In this document: positions 44,669 to 59,300 of the stretch, piece by piece
Layout of the letters: every line of letters starts with the position of its first letter
Numbering within the stretch: position 1 is the stretch's first letter
Source of the DNA: Pristionchus mayeri
Lineage: Eukaryota; Nematoda; Chromadorea; Rhabditida; Neodiplogasteridae
Reading direction: 5' to 3'
DNA length: 64,000 nucleotides
NCBI GenBank assembly: GCA_036245805.1
Contig: BTRK01000006.1
Location: forward strand, 41,820,520 to 41,884,519
Program-made: the position numbers and the translations under genes
The notes under the pieces: generated by a model
The model's database searches: none
What the model was told of the DNA's origin: nothing
What the model saw: the letters and a program-made list of their open reading frames with translations, nothing else

Positions 44669-46880
44669 GAAAATAAACCGATCGATCGATCGATAAAACC
44701 GACAATTACCGTACGCTCCCATGGAGCCTCTACCACTGTATCGAAATGATTCGAATAAAGCCATTGCCAACTCTCCAATGGACAGACATCTAACCCTGTT
44801 GTTATATCTGCGATATTATTTCATTTTTCTGAATGAATCAATAAGTCTTGGTAGGTCATTGGCTCTTTCTCCATCGCCCGATCATCATTTCCTCCGTACT
44901 ATGGCTCTCTCCCTCCGCTCAGCTCGTTGCTCGTCTCTTTGTTTCTCCTTCCTTCCTACCATTGAATGCCATTCGATGTGTTACCCTCCTCCGCCCGTCT
45001 TTCTGTATCTCCTCCCTTCTCCTATTCATTCCTCACCTTCCTCCCCTTCCTCCACACCCTCTCCTCCTCATTCAGTTCAAGCCGAACCACGATCAGTCAG
45101 CCGGTTCGGCTTCTTCCCTCCAGTCGTCCATCCTGTCTTCTTCCATCACAGTACTCCATGCATACCTTGGCACCAAACCTTGCCCAAATCGGGAACACTT
45201 CTGGATGAGGTTTGACAGGTCATGAGGCATCAGTTAACGCGTCCTACTGGCCTCTCAATCCTTATCCGGACCTTCCCGATAGACCCTCCTAGTGATGTGA
45301 TGGCAAAGCGACTTTCCGTCCGGCATAAAGCCGGCTTGTTCCCTGTTTTTTTTCCTTTTCTGACGGGTAAAGCCGGCTCCCCTTGTTCCTCTCCCAAACT
45401 ATCGCTCCGTGACACCAACGTTTTTGGCGTTTCCCCGGCGCATTTTACAGTACCCTCCAGTCTGTAATGCCCTAGGAAAAGCCTAGAGCGAGTTGCGAGA
45501 CCGATGGATCAGAGATTCCGAGCGTGAACTCCCGAATAATTCAGAAGTAAACCGATATCTTACGCCCTCACGTGAGGGCATGAACCCCGACACGCGCCTG
45601 CTACTTTCCGTACCAATATAGCTAACTGAGACCCGATAGTTTTCTTTAATTATTTAACCAGAATCTGAACTTCGAAGCACCATCTCATTTCCAACACCGG
45701 ATTAGCTACTAGAGAGTGTAAATTTGAAGAAACCTCGTATCGTTTTCTGAAAGCTACTTTTGTCTACTGATCAATCGATCGGCCGAAAGGAGGAGGGCTC
45801 GTCGTGTTTCTGCTCGCCTTTTCCTCTCCCGCCGGCTCCTTTCATTCCTGCAATGAGTCAACAGACCCATACGAGGGTGCGCTGCTTACTTTCGGAAGAG
45901 GGGAAAGACAACGATGTTGTGAGATGCAAAGAATGAGGGGGATGGACTTGACATTTTGGCCATTTTTACGATCCCATCAGCTGGTGTGGTGGTGGCGTCT
46001 CAGCTGGGTTGCAATGAAAATTACAGCAATATTCGCAAAAAAAAGTTCCTGGAAGGAAATGGTGCGGCTGAATGGTCCGTTCCTTTGGGATCTCCATTGA
46101 AGGCAATCTAGTCGAGTCGAGAGGCGACACCATTGTATCTTCACTCTCTTACAACTTGACCAGTATAGAGAGTGTGTAGAAAGAGGAGGCGACTACGTGA
46201 CTTTCCAGGTTTGGAAAATTTGAGTCTCCCATTCAGTCTTCTCTCCATCTTAGCACCGGTCTTCCCCTCTTTCTCCTTCCACATGATGAATGGAATGGCC
46301 GTATTCCGATGTCACCGACCCAATTTGTTTGATTGATTGAAATCAATCATCAGCTAAAGTTCATTCTGTCGCCCGCTTGGCATCTGGTTCATTGAGGTGT
46401 CCAATTTCGACATTCCTTGTTCGATTTTGGAATGCAATCAATCGTTTCTTCATTTCAAATTGTTTACTATCATAAAACACAACAATCTCCAAATACATCT
46501 AAACATTAGACAAACTCATCAATAGGTGTACTGTAGAGGTGAGGGCGGGGGAGCTGATTGATCGGGTACTGACATCATCACTAGATCACATGACCGAAGA
46601 GGGTGCGAGAGACGGGGAGAAGACACTCGAAATGATGTGTGAAAGATACGACAATCGTGGCTAGGAGATATATTTTGGATGAGCGGTCTAGAGAGGAGGG
46701 GGAGGGGGGGGGGAGTCCCGATCTGGGTACCCGAGAGGGGTCGGGAGAGAGAGAGGGGATTTTGCAGTTACTCGTTGGCGACTTACAGTACGAAAAAATA
46801 ATAAGAATGAAGTGTGTTGCATGAGTGTATTGTGTGCATCGAAAAACCTGTGTTGGGGTTGGATGGGAATATATGGTATC
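44669..46880. other. Intergenic DNA between convergent genes
   Basis: 2.2 kb with long pyrimidine-rich stretches (44850-45130) and a G-run at 46702-46712. Open frames here are low-complexity and lack exon signals, so I call none. Confidence 0.5.
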
Positions 46881-46882
46881 GT

Positions 46883-46888
46883 TTTATT
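46883..46888 (-). terminator. Candidate poly(A) signal of the attractin gene
   Basis: AATAAA on the minus strand, about 340 nt beyond the attractin stop codon (47228-47230), making it a plausible 3' end signal. Confidence 0.4.
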
Positions 46889-47227
46889 GATTGAACGGGC
46901 AAAATCGAGGGGGAAAAGGCACGTAGAGGGGAGAGAGAAAGAATGGGCGATTTTGGAGCAAATGCCGATTATGGTATATGACTGAGATATAACTTACAGA
47001 GTATTCATGATTAGCCGCTGAGACGACTCGTAGAGTACAAGGAAAAGTAGCAGCAGGGGCGATGGACCAGATCAGACGGGCAGAGATACGGAGGCTAGCA
47101 GATTTCGAGAAATGGCAAAACAACTATTTTTGTAAGCAATTCAGATCAGAAAGGAGCTAGTTGTGTTGCCATCAGTCGAGATCCAGGGATCTACTGGGGA
47201 GAGTGGAGGAGGGCGGTGGCCTCGGCC

Positions 47228-50200
47228 TCAGTTAGGGGTCCCTCTCCCCATGAAAGGAAAAAATCGGCGCAGTTTGTCGTTCCTCTTGGGCCGAGCGTCG
47301 GCGTCGTCTGATGTTCGCAGGTGCTGCTCCTGATTGGGAGTGAGCAGACAGAGCGCGGAACCGAGGGCGAGACCTGAGGAGATCAAAGATCAAACCTGTT
47401 CATAGATACATTTTCCAGTTTTCATAAAGTTGTAACATCGCAATATCATGTTTCTAACTTTTCCGTTGGATTCTGTTCGATAATACTGTAGTATCGCATC
47501 ATGCTATTAGACTGAATTTCATGCGGAAGAGAGTTCAAATTAAAGTAGACCACAATCGTGGCTAATTGCTTCGATCTCTATCCAGTAAGACTTAATTACC
47601 CGATTGGAAACTGACCGGACGTTCCATTTGGCGTGTACGGCTTGCCGCCTGTTGGTAAGCGCATCGCGACCGTGACCACGCCAACCTGAATCATATTTAA
47701 TTAGAATTAATTACCGTTAATTACATTCGCTAAATAACTAGGTCAATATTCTTACCTTGTAGTTGGCACGTGGCTCAATAGCAATCGGTGTTGGTGCCTA
47801 GAAATACAGAATTTTATCAATTTTATATCATTTTTGTTACTATTTTCTTCAAAATGCAATGAAAATTCTCAAATTTGATCAAAAAGTTGTGAAAAAACTC
47901 ACGAGATTGTTGCCGGGCGCTGAGAGGTCGAGCTTGATCGATCGGGACGGTCTCGAGTTCATCTGCAACATCATCTCTTCGTCACGCATCATCAGCCCTT
48001 GATCATCATCCTCCTCCAGCGCACTGTCTAGGCAGTCCTCTTCCACTATCCGCTCGTGACGCGTGAGCTTCCGCCAGACGCGTGCGGCGCGTCTGCGCGC
48101 GAGGCGCGCATGCCGCGCGGCTAGCCAGCGGCCGTGCGCCAGTACCATGCAGCTCACGAAGAAGCGGTCGTACCAGTCACTAGGCCAGACAAAGGGGTGA
48201 TCCGCGTCGAAGACACGCTCGTCCGTGTCGAGGCGGACGCGTGAAGGCTTGGGCTCATCGCGTCGCACACTCCACCGAGAAGGCGGGCTCGTCCACCGGT
48301 CAGGCACCTCCGTTTGGGATCGAATGGCTTCTGGGAACTTATCACAGCCTATCGAGCACCGCTCCACTCGCGAGCATAGCCAGCGTCCGTTCGGCAGCTG
48401 CGTATGATGGTCGTGCACGTAGATGAGATGGCTGCAGGGAGGACGTGTATCGTCCGCGAGCACGCGGCTCGCGGAGGCGGACGTCTGCTCCGATTGGTCC
48501 ATAGCGACGACTTCCATTCTCACTACTATGCTGGGAGATGGTAGGAGGCAGGTGGAGATCGAATGGCACAGTGAGGGTGGGGAAAGAAGAAGTGGGTGGG
48601 GCGAGAGATATCCCATCGATCGACTGGCCTAATTGAGCAGAACAACACGCGGCGGCTGGTAGAACCAGGAACTAAATTAGGAAAGGGCGTGGGTATAGAT
48701 CAGGTTGAGCGCATTTCGGCGACATGCGCAGAGCAGTAACATGTCGATCTCTCTCTTTCCCTCTCACTCTCCGATGAGGAGGAGGAAGAGGAGGAGGAGG
48801 AGGAGGAGGAATGGTTAGAGAGTGCATAGCATGAACACAACGTGGTATCGTTTCACTCACATGAACCAGCTCGTTGATGTGGTTCTGCCTCGCTCGGTAC
48901 GCCTCGATTCGCAGCTTGACCATCCACAGCAATCCAGCTACCACAAGCAAGATGATGAAGCACCTTCAAGGATAAGGGCTTGTTGGAATAGTCAAATATA
49001 TTTTGCTCGATATGCATGTTACGTCTAACATGAAATAACCTCAACTCACATATAGCAATCCCCAAGGAGATGTTCAAAACGTTTTCCAAAAGTAGCCGAA
49101 TAATCCTAGAAGAACGTTGATAATTTTGAGGCTCGATCTCAACTCGTTGTCACAAGTGATCATTCATCATTATCACTACCAAACTTCCGATGGTTGGTGT
49201 TTATCGAACTATAGGGTTGTGAGGATCACTCGTGACATCGAGTGAGCATCCCGCCTCAACGTTACGAACGCTCATAACTCTTACGCTAGAACCATTCGGT
49301 AACATTTGAGTATCTCCTTGGGAGAAATATACCAGGAAAACCTTTATAGTATTGTTGTATGTGATATGATGACATTTTCATGTAAGATACATATTTTTGC
49401 GAATTAGCAGCTCAAGATGATTGCAAAGCGTGACTAAGCTTACCCAGTTGTCTACCAGCATTGCCCCTGACCAGTTTCTCCCACTAATTCGTCCTAATCG
49501 GATAACGACTTCCCGGTGTTTTTCAGTACAGCGCAGCTCTCGTTCTAATGCGGATAAATAACACTTCCGGGAAGGAAAATAAGAAATCATACGAAGATGC
49601 AAAAATAACTGCATTTAAATATTTCACAACCATCTCAGCGGCAGAGTTCATATGATTCCTAGGGAATATAATAAAGAGACCGAAATTTCGGTTTTAACTG
49701 CTTTTGCTACCCGATCTTGGTCGCGTGCCTCTCGAATCCCTCAACGACAATGGCCGTCGCAATGTACAGGCCGCCAACGATGACCAGCGACTTGACAGTG
49801 AACCCGAAGGTGCCTGTCTCGACGTAGTCGAGGTAGAATTCTTCATCGTCACTGACGTCAATCGTCGTCTCTCTTCGGGAGTCTCGCGTCGAAAGATGAA
49901 GCAGAGGCCGCGCCATCGTCGACGAAGACGTCTTTGTTATTCGCCCTCCGATTCTCCCCCTCCCCTTGTTTTATCATCCCCCATTTCGGCTTGAATCACC
50001 CTCCAGCATCCATCAATACGGGCGCTTTCATTGTTTCGCATATTTTCCTCTCGAATTCCTTCGACACCATGTGTTTGAGTACTATCACATGGCTATGCGC
50101 GCTAGATATCTTGCGGTAAAAGTTCAAGTGTTCTTCATCGTCAATTACATATAGTGGTCAAGAAACGACAACGGTTGGCAACGATATTTTGGTTCCATAA

Positions 50201-50345
50201 AATCGAGCAAATGACATGATTTCAAAGAATCGAAAACTCACGCGGCAAAAATGACGAAGAAGAGGACCCAATTGATGGGCGGAGACTGCGCGAAAGAGAT
50301 CTGGATGGTGATGGGCGTCGAGAAGTTGGACACTTTCACCTGGAA
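47228..50345 (-). CDS. Attractin part 5: transmembrane helix and cytoplasmic tail
   Basis: Exon about 50240-50340 (VKVSNFSTPITIQISFAQ ... WVLFFVIFA) begins the TM helix. Exon about 48873-48966 completes it (CFIILLVVAGLLWMVKLR) and gives the juxtamembrane basic region. Tail exons are about 47903-48535, 47756-47797 (APTPIAIEPRANYK), 47616-47685 (VGVVTVAMRLPTGGKPY) and 47228-47373 (ending MGRGTPN). MNSRPSRSIKLDL corresponds to the vertebrate MASRPFA motif region, needed there for the Mahogunin pathway. The exon at 47903-48535 includes a roughly 190-residue stretch absent from vertebrate tails. Confidence 0.85.
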
Positions 50346-53300
50346 AAGATTCTATTTGTCGCGACCGGCACTATGTTTGCTGAGATCTATTTCGAAATTC
50401 CGTCTATGCCATAACAACTGTCTTTCGCCATCCTGATTTGGCGATTTCCGTCGACATTTAACTGATTTCTCCTGCGTTTGAAGTCATGCTACTACAAAGA
50501 CTATGTGTTACTGACCATTAGCATGATAATCGTTAGAAATTTTTCACTGAACAATTCAATTTCTTCGATAAGACTCACGAAGAAGGTTGTGTTGGCGTCG
50601 GTGCCGAAGGCGTATCCGGGGTCGTTGGCGAGGTAGTGGCGTCTCAGGCCCTTCGCATCGCACGGATGATTGATCTGCAAAGAGCAAAGATCACCCGGTC
50701 GAGAATCGAACCGCTCTTGGCAAGCGCAAGGCTGCGAACTGAGTCGGTTCACCTCTTCGAAACACCTAACTGACGACATGGGGGGATTTGCAGTGAGAAA
50801 GTTTCAGGCACAATACGACTTGATGCACCGAGAGGAATAAGTGAGTGAGATAGAAAGAGAGAGAGAGAGAGGAATGGGATTCCGAAGAGGACAATGACAT
50901 GTGAGGAGAGATGACGAAGGTGAATGTGACATGAGAGAGCCCTGAGCGGAGTGGAGAGAGCAGTAGGACTTATGCGGAGAAGTCGTCAGACTCTCTTCAG
51001 TTTGCACGCTCTCTCGTCTCTCTGACTGTTGAGAGAGCGTGCAAACCGAAGAGAGTCAGACCATTGCTCCTTGTGCGGATACAACAGGGAAATACGCCTT
51101 AGAACTGGTCATGTTCGTCTTTAAAATCGCTAATCTAAAGTTTAGCTTTCGAACTATGGTTTTATTCGAGCACATTTTTATCATTTCTGTTGGCACAATA
51201 AGCTCGATAGTCTTTAAAGTCGTTATTTTCACACTCACTAAAGTTCCAATATGACCAGTTCTAGGGCTAGATGAGACCATCCCGGATCAAACTTACGACG
51301 TCCTCGTAGGTGAACGTGTTCTCGTCGGGATTCACGACGTGGGCGGACTAAGAAGCGGAAGTCTAGTGTGGAGTTAGCAGTACTCATTAAACTGGAGCTT
51401 AGATAACAAGGAAAAGGCGCTACAATTTGGCGTTCGCTCTATTGAAAAGGAGCACCAGCAAAAGAGCTATGGTATAATGAAGAAATGGAGCATAATGCTA
51501 AGCTCTATATTTTTGCAGGATTTCTGAGCGACTAGCTGTAGCAAAAGAGAGTTTGCACTCCGGGAAAGCGGTTCTTCATTATGCGCACTCTATCGAGTGG
51601 TAGAGTGTATAGGATGAAGAGATCGCGGTATCTTCTATCTAGCTCTACAGCAGATCACGCGAGCCACTAGACGCTTTAGACCACTTACCATCTTCATTTT
51701 CGGATTGCTCGATCGCCCGTCGAAGATGTTCGAAGTGAGGTTGAGAGAGACGGCGGCTGTCGCTGACTCGCACGAGATCGAGAACTGCACGTCCGTGTCC
51801 CGCTGCAAGGAGTACGGTAATTGCTAATTGTAATTATCCTCCTATCGTGTGCCAGAGATGTATTCTATGCATGTTTGTTAATCCAAACTGAGTAAGAAGA
51901 TACTTCGCTAACAAGGAGTCGGCAAAAGTCAACGGATGCTTTTCTAGCGTAAGCGAACTTTGGCCAACCGAAAAAATTCAATGAAATTCGATTTTTGGTC
52001 ATATCTCAGTTCAAAATGATCATTTCAACATTATAAAGAGTTCTAGAGAAATATCTCGACGAGTACAACAAATTCTTCGAAGTGGACCGAAACGCTAAAA
52101 TGAGTGGTTCTCAAGATATTTCAAAAAAACCTAATTTTTATCACCATTTGAAGCTTCTTTCTGAAATATCTCGAGAACTAGTCATTTCAGCGTCTCGGTC
52201 CACTTCGAAGAATTTGTTGTACTCGTCGAGATCTTTCTCTAGAACTCTTTATAATGTTGAAATGATCATTTTGAACTGAGATATGACCAAAAATCGAATT
52301 TCGTAGAATGATTTTTTCGGTGTGCCAAAATTCGCTTACGCTACTTTTGAAAACATATTTGAGCATCCCTCATCAGTGCTGAAAGCCCCATTAGGATCAT
52401 TTGAAGAAAAGCCTCCGTTGACTTTTGCCGACCCCCTGTAAGAAGATAATGCAGGGAACAGAAGACAATTATGTCAATGATTCATAAGTTATGATTTTTT
52501 TAATACGACAATTTATAAATTCTGGTTGATATCTCACCTTGTAGGGCACGGAGAACAGGTAGATTTCGGAGACGTGGTCGTCAGGTGGTTCGTTCTTCAG
52601 CTTGAAGGTGAAGATGAAGTCGACCGTCAACTCGTCTGAATTTGTGCTGTTGCGATGAGTAATCGCATCATATGTGCACTATGTTGTTCACGCACTGAAT
52701 CGCATTAACGGGAAGAGATCATGTGCGGACAAGCATGATCAAGGCAACTATGAGACATCTGATAGGAAACTGAACATAGATGAACATGTTTATGCAATGC
52801 AAAAAAATTGGCGAAGGATGGAATGCAAATTGTAAATTTTACTTACAATAGCACGGCTTGCCGCTCTCCGGGTTGCCGATGTACTTGGTATCGCATCGAT
52901 CGCACAGCTTCCCGACCACTCCCTGGAATGCAAGGAGGATTCATTTATGAATTTCTCCTCATTTAGTTTCTTTCTACTGACTTATTTACTAAAATCAGAA
53001 TAGTAATACAGCCACCACGCATTCTATCGCAAATCGAGACAAAGTACGAGCAATGGTCTGACTCTCCTCAGTTTCTCTCGTCTCTCTGACCGGCGAGAGA
53101 GTGTGCAAACCGAGGAGAGTCAGACGATAACTCCAAAATACCTTGGTTGTGCAGTAGCACTCGCCAGAGTGAGGATCGCAGCCATCCGCATTCCCCACGC
53201 ATTCGCACGCTGAAAATGGCTTTTAATATTAATTTAAATTTTTATTTTTTTATTATTTTAAAATATTAGATTGAAATAAAGATTTATTTTTTTACAAATT

Positions 53301-56300
53301 AAAAAAAACCGACGTTTGCATATGCCTCCGTTCCTGGTGTCTCCGTAGAATCCCTCCGCGCACGTCTCACAATGCGCGCCCGTCGTGTTGTTCCCGCAGT
53401 CCTTGCACATCTGCACCTCGATCCCCCTCTCGTACGCTTTGTGGCACTCCGAGTGCCCGTTGCATTGGCACACTGCAAATGTTCGAATTGGTTTTTTTCG
53501 AATCAAATTTTTCGAACATTTCTGACACTATTTAGCTTCAATTGGAGCGCATTCACTCATACGCTGCTCTGGTACACTGAATGTTGTTCAAGTGATGACA
53601 GATTTCGAATTACGAGACAACTCTACTCGCTTTTGCATCTAAACCGGGTATGAGAACGAGTGAACAACTTCTATTGGAAATCATCCATTTCTGACTTTTT
53701 TGAAAATTTTGTAAAATGGGCCCAAAATAACTCACGAGGGCATCCGACGAAGTGCCAGCTGCCTTTGGTCGACGGATTGCCGTCTCTCGGGCCCGCATTG
53801 GTGCCCTCCAGACAGGCTCCCTGGCCAGTGTTCGCCCCGTCGTCCCACCAACCGCAGTTAGGATCCAGCTGGCACATGGAGCAGTTCTTGTGCTCAGAGC
53901 AGAGACCGGACTCTGCAGAGGAAAGCAATGTTTAGAGGTCGTGAAACAATAATTATTATTGGTATATAATCTCGCTCTCATTTCAACCGGACGATATAGC
54001 GCGTGACTAGATGGATACCGGAATTATGAACTCAAACTTTAATGTTGAGGAAGAGGGAAATTTACAAGGTATTTGTCTCACCAATCTCGCAGTAGCTGTT
54101 TTCGGCGCCGATGTTGGTGGTCCACTGGTAACACTGGCCGTACGGGAACGAGATCAGGTATGAGTCGGTGTAGACGCACCTCAAATATCGATTTGGGTTA
54201 CTGTAAGCCGAAATCTACCGCATCTGTAGCCTCATCCTACGGTATTATCATACTGTGGTTACTGTAAGCCGAAATCTACCGCATCTGTAGCCTCATCCTA
54301 CGGCATTATCCTACTGTGGCTCAAATTTCGATTTGTGATACGGTAATGCCGTAATCTACCGTACCTCTTCTGACTGCCGCACCACATGCACTTGTTCTCC
54401 ACGCACGTCGTGCAGTTCGTGTACTCGGGACAGGGCGTGGGACAGAGGGAGAAGTTCTGTCCGTACGGCAGACCCGATGGGAATGAGGATAGAGAAGAGG
54501 TGAGACGGACGGGCACCTGCTAGTACGGTATCAATATTGGATACGGTAATGAGGCTTTTACCTTGGACGATGCTAATCGCTCAGCTTCTCGAGCCGCCAT
54601 CTCCGAAGCTACTTGGGCTGAAAGGCCAATTATTTCAGAATACTTACTACACATTTTTCACATGAGAGTAGGGTTGAGGAAACTAAACAAAATACACAAG
54701 TAAAAAACAAAAACAAGGGAATGGCATACCCTGTTCCCTCAGACTGACGCAGCTCTTCTTGCCCTCGTATCCGAACCAGTTGCAGTGCTTCATCAGCTTG
54801 CAGCTGAAGCAGTCGGAGACTGAGGAGCAAGAGCGCTGCTGCTCACGAATGGCGAGATCCGACTGGCAGGAGGTGTACGAACGGATCATGTCCTGCGAAG
54901 ATTATTGATTTCTATTCATTACCAATAATATATTTTGTTATTGTTTCTAAGTAATAGTTGTGTAGCGATATACCTTCCCTGGTAAAAATATTTAAAAAAA
55001 CACGTTTCGTGGGTTCCTAATTTTGGAATGTTCCGAAGACTGTCTCATATGCAAATTGGGGAGAAATATTTCACATTGATAGAATTATTACCTGTCCCGC
55101 GACGCACTCCTGCTCCACCGACAGACACTGCGAACTGCCGACGCACCAGCCACAGCCGGAGTGGGATGCGCACGAGAGACAGTCCGAGTTGTCCTCGCAC
55201 GCCGAACTGAAGAAAGACTTCGTAAATCCAAAAGAAGAGTCACATCCCGTGTTCCAGACTACTCTCTCGGGAGAATGCTAGACAATTTGTGCATATTGCG
55301 ATATAAAAAATCTTTATTTTGGACGTACACTTCGTTGTTTTTCCTTCCCAATCATTTACATTATCTTCAGGTAACTTCGACCCCCACTTTATGCGTCAGA
55401 TCGGTTTACACTACATCCCTGTGTTGACCTGCTCACCTCCTTTCGTCGGCCGTATTCTGGCACTTTGGCTCCGCCCTCTGAATGCTCTTCTTGGCTGGGA
55501 GTCCACTGATGACCGAGAGGAAATCAGCTGGGAAGGACTCGGAGGTCGAGTACTTGGTGCACTTCTTGCCCGTGAACACGCACTGCACTCCCTCGGTGAT
55601 CGTGGCGCACTCTTCCGGAGATTTGGAACCAGCCGCGCAATCGGCTACAAATTTGTAAATGATTAATTTTTCATCAGCTGTCAAACCTAAACTAAAGAAA
55701 ATGCCAATTTTCCATGCCATTCAAAAAAAGTTATAATTTGGAGTGAAATCGATATGATCACCATCACCGGGAAAAATATGGTGAAGAACTGTCCAGATTA
55801 AGATGAATGCTCAAAATTTACCAGGCACGAATCGGATGACGTCATTGAGCATCGTGCCGTTGAAGCCTCCGACGACCCAGGCGAAGTCCTCGCTGTCTGA
55901 GACCATGGAGTGACCGTAGCGACGAAGTAGAGGTGAGATTTTGAGCGTCGACCACTTGTTGCACACTGGAACGATAAATTTTGTAAAATAAAGTATAATT
56001 TTGCAAAAATGACAATGTAGCACATGCTTGGTCCCTTTTTGATGTCGAGACAATTCAAAATGCAAAAAAAACTCATTACAATTAAAACGTAATTAATTTA
56101 TTGTTCACTCACGGATGTCATAGCTGAGGACGATGCCTTGGAAGCAATCAGTCGGCTGGCCGTTCTTCGTGTATGCATTGCCACCGGCGGTGATCATCAA
56201 GCTGCGATTTTAGGATTATTTTGATAACTAAAATAGATGAAAATTTTGAAATTACACGTGAAGCTTTAAGATGACTGAATAACTCGAAATTCTCTCACCC

Positions 56301-59300
56301 ATTAATGATAGCCGCTGAGTGCATGTACATGGGCGTGCCGGATGGCTCGAGTGACTCCCAGTTGTACCCGGAGCCGTCCTGAAACAAGATTACGATCCAG
56401 ATTTCGATAGCATTATGATTCAAATTTGCTAAAATTTTAAAGGATCATGGAAGAAATCAGTTTCATCGCATTGTGCAATATACTTATTTTCATTAAAGTC
56501 ATCCAAGATGATTAATGTCATTTCAATATTCATAATTTGAGTCCCGAGTTTAGAAAAACTTTAATCCCTCACCCTCGGTATGCTGAACCGGATGAGCTTG
56601 TCGGTGGTGACGTTGCCGTTGGTGGAAGCATCTCCTGTAGAGGGCTGCTGCAGAATGCCGCCATAGACGAGCACAGCGTGCTGAGGCTCACTGTAATGTC
56701 GTAATTGAAACAAGACAAACTTTTGCTAACATCGAATATATTGCAGCAAGAACGGCATTATGGGCATTATCTTTTTATGTGGTCTTAACAAAAGTAGCAC
56801 TCACTAGTACACCGAGGTGTGTCGGTAGCGTCCTGCATCGATGTCCGTCACGTCAGCGCTCGACCATTGCCGGGATTCTGAAATTTGCACAATTCATTGT
56901 CAATTTTTAAATGTTTTCCTTCAGGAAAAGGGCGTGCATAATATGCACAGCATATGATCGGCTTTACACACGAAGTATCATTACGTGTGTAGGTTGTTTT
57001 CATCATTTCGAAATTGGAATTTGAAAATTTTCAAAATAAAGTAACCCACCAAAGTCGTAGATCTGTACTCGAGTGACGAATCGGATGATGGGATTGAAGC
57101 CGAAGAAGACGTACATCTTGTTGTCGATCACGTGCGCCGAGTGCCCGTAGACGGCGAGAGGACCGCTCTGAGATGCAACAAATAATTTAAAACTCGTATA
57201 TGCGCGTCTATAAAGGCGCTATTTGACCCAATTTTTCTTACGTAATTCGACACTTGACAAAAGGTCAGATGTTTCAGTGTGAAGCAATTTGTTTGACAGA
57301 CGGCCACGAAAGGAATTCATCGCGTCACTGATGTGAAAGAGGGCTCACGATGATGTCCTTGTTGTCGTCGTTCTCCTTCGCCCACACGAGCGTCGTCACG
57401 TCCAGACTCCACAGCTCGGCGCTCGTTCGCTGTCGTCCGATCATCCCTCCGAACAGGTAGATCTTGCCCTGCAATAATGAATTTATTTATTTCCATAACT
57501 TTTTTAAAATTGATAGTAATGTTTATGGCATCATTATCAAACGAAGAGATATTTCCACGGTTACGCTATATCGAAGCATTGCGTATGTAAAATGGAAATT
57601 CAAAATCAAATCACCTTGTAGTAGACGAGTGAGTGATCGTATCTCCACTCGGGTCCATTCGAGCTCGCCGCGATCTCGTTCCATGTCTTCCTCGTCGTGT
57701 CGTACACGACGATCTCGTCGAAGGATGGCACGTTGTTGAATCTGAATACGAAAGTCGTCATCGAATACTTTTCCTACTCCTCCAGTGCACATATAAAACC
57801 GTAAAGAAGGTAAATGTATTCTCTTTAGTAATGCACACAAGGTCTGCGGGAGCGCACCACTAGCCAGTGTGTAGGAAAATTCCGCACTGCCAATCAGTTG
57901 AAAAGTAAACAAAGGTACAAAAGTACTAACCGATCGCCGAAGATGGTCCAGATCTCCTTGTTGCCTCCTCTGGTGATGAGTACTGAAGCGTGGGAGGCTC
58001 TTCCCCTCGGCTGGGGTCCACTCCTCACCACGTCCCTCTCCCACAACGACTTGCTCTTCAGCTCTTGACAGTATTCGCCTGAACGGACAGCTCTTATTAT
58101 AGTTTTTTTTTTTTGTTTTTGTTTTTTTTAAATAACACCTGTTTACATGCTATTAACGTCTGTAAGCCCCTTCTCCATTGGAATAACAACCTCCAAACCG
58201 ATCCAGTTATTCGTAATTGCTAGCCTTGTGCAAATCGAGGTCAGCGCTTATGAATAGGATATGACAATGGATGCTGGGCTTCCGCAACTAACTAGTCATT
58301 TGTCAGGCTCATATTATCTCGTCTATATAATTATCATTGAAATAGCGCTGTTTTTGCCTAGATGAATAATCTCCGAATGGGATGATTTTAGAGGAACTTT
58401 GGATAAACAACACCAAAGGAAAGTAGGAACTACATTGTAGGGTAGAATGCAATCCTAGGACATTTGCTATGAGATTTTTGTTAAAATGATTACCAAATCG
58501 CTCACCATGATGTGGTTGATTGCAGTCGCAGACTCCGTTGTTGCACTTGCTGGCATTGCGACAAGGCCCCTCACTCCCATTCAACTCATCCGCACAGAAT
58601 CTAACCATAGCAGAATGATTGTGAGTTCATTCTCACCATCTGGGCATTCATTCTTCGTTGCTAATGGTCAGATCAATTCCTAATGAGAAACAAAAAGTGA
58701 AATGAAAAGTACTCAGAAAATTGGAAAATCAACGGTAAAATTCACTGTTGCTCGCAGTATCTGCCCGTGTGTCCTGGCGCACATTCGGAACATTCACCGG
58801 AGGGCAGACACTTGCCCACTCCGCTGCAGTTGTACGGGCAGCTGAAATATGCTCAATCATTGACTGTCCAATTCAATACCTTTTCGAATATGTTTAATTG
58901 CTTTTTTCGATCTTGTTTCCAGGTTCGTTGTATCATAATTTGAGTTGCAAAAAGAGACCTCTTATATAGGATATAGTGCTTCTCAAAATATATTAGATAG
59001 TAATGATCAACGGTCTACCCACGCTCCCCACTTTCAAAACGCACCAAAATCCACTCTCTTTGTTATTGCCCCTAGGCCCCTACTCGAACCCCTCACCCGT
59101 TCCACCTCTCCAATTTCCTCTCACACCCGTTAAACAAGCCCGTCGAATCGCCATAACTCTTCCCTCACCCTGTTCTCCTTGCATTACACCATTCCAGGTG
59201 TCTTGAGGAGATACGGATATTGACGAGATCCCTGATCCCTGATACTCTCAGGCAAACAACTGCTGACATCACTCATCTATCATTTACGAAGTGGTATCAC

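Noticed and set aside
44721..45467. Overlapping plus-strand frames of 80-165 codons
   Set aside because: Pyrimidine-rich low-complexity DNA gives Ser/Pro/Leu-rich peptides in all three frames; no exon signals.
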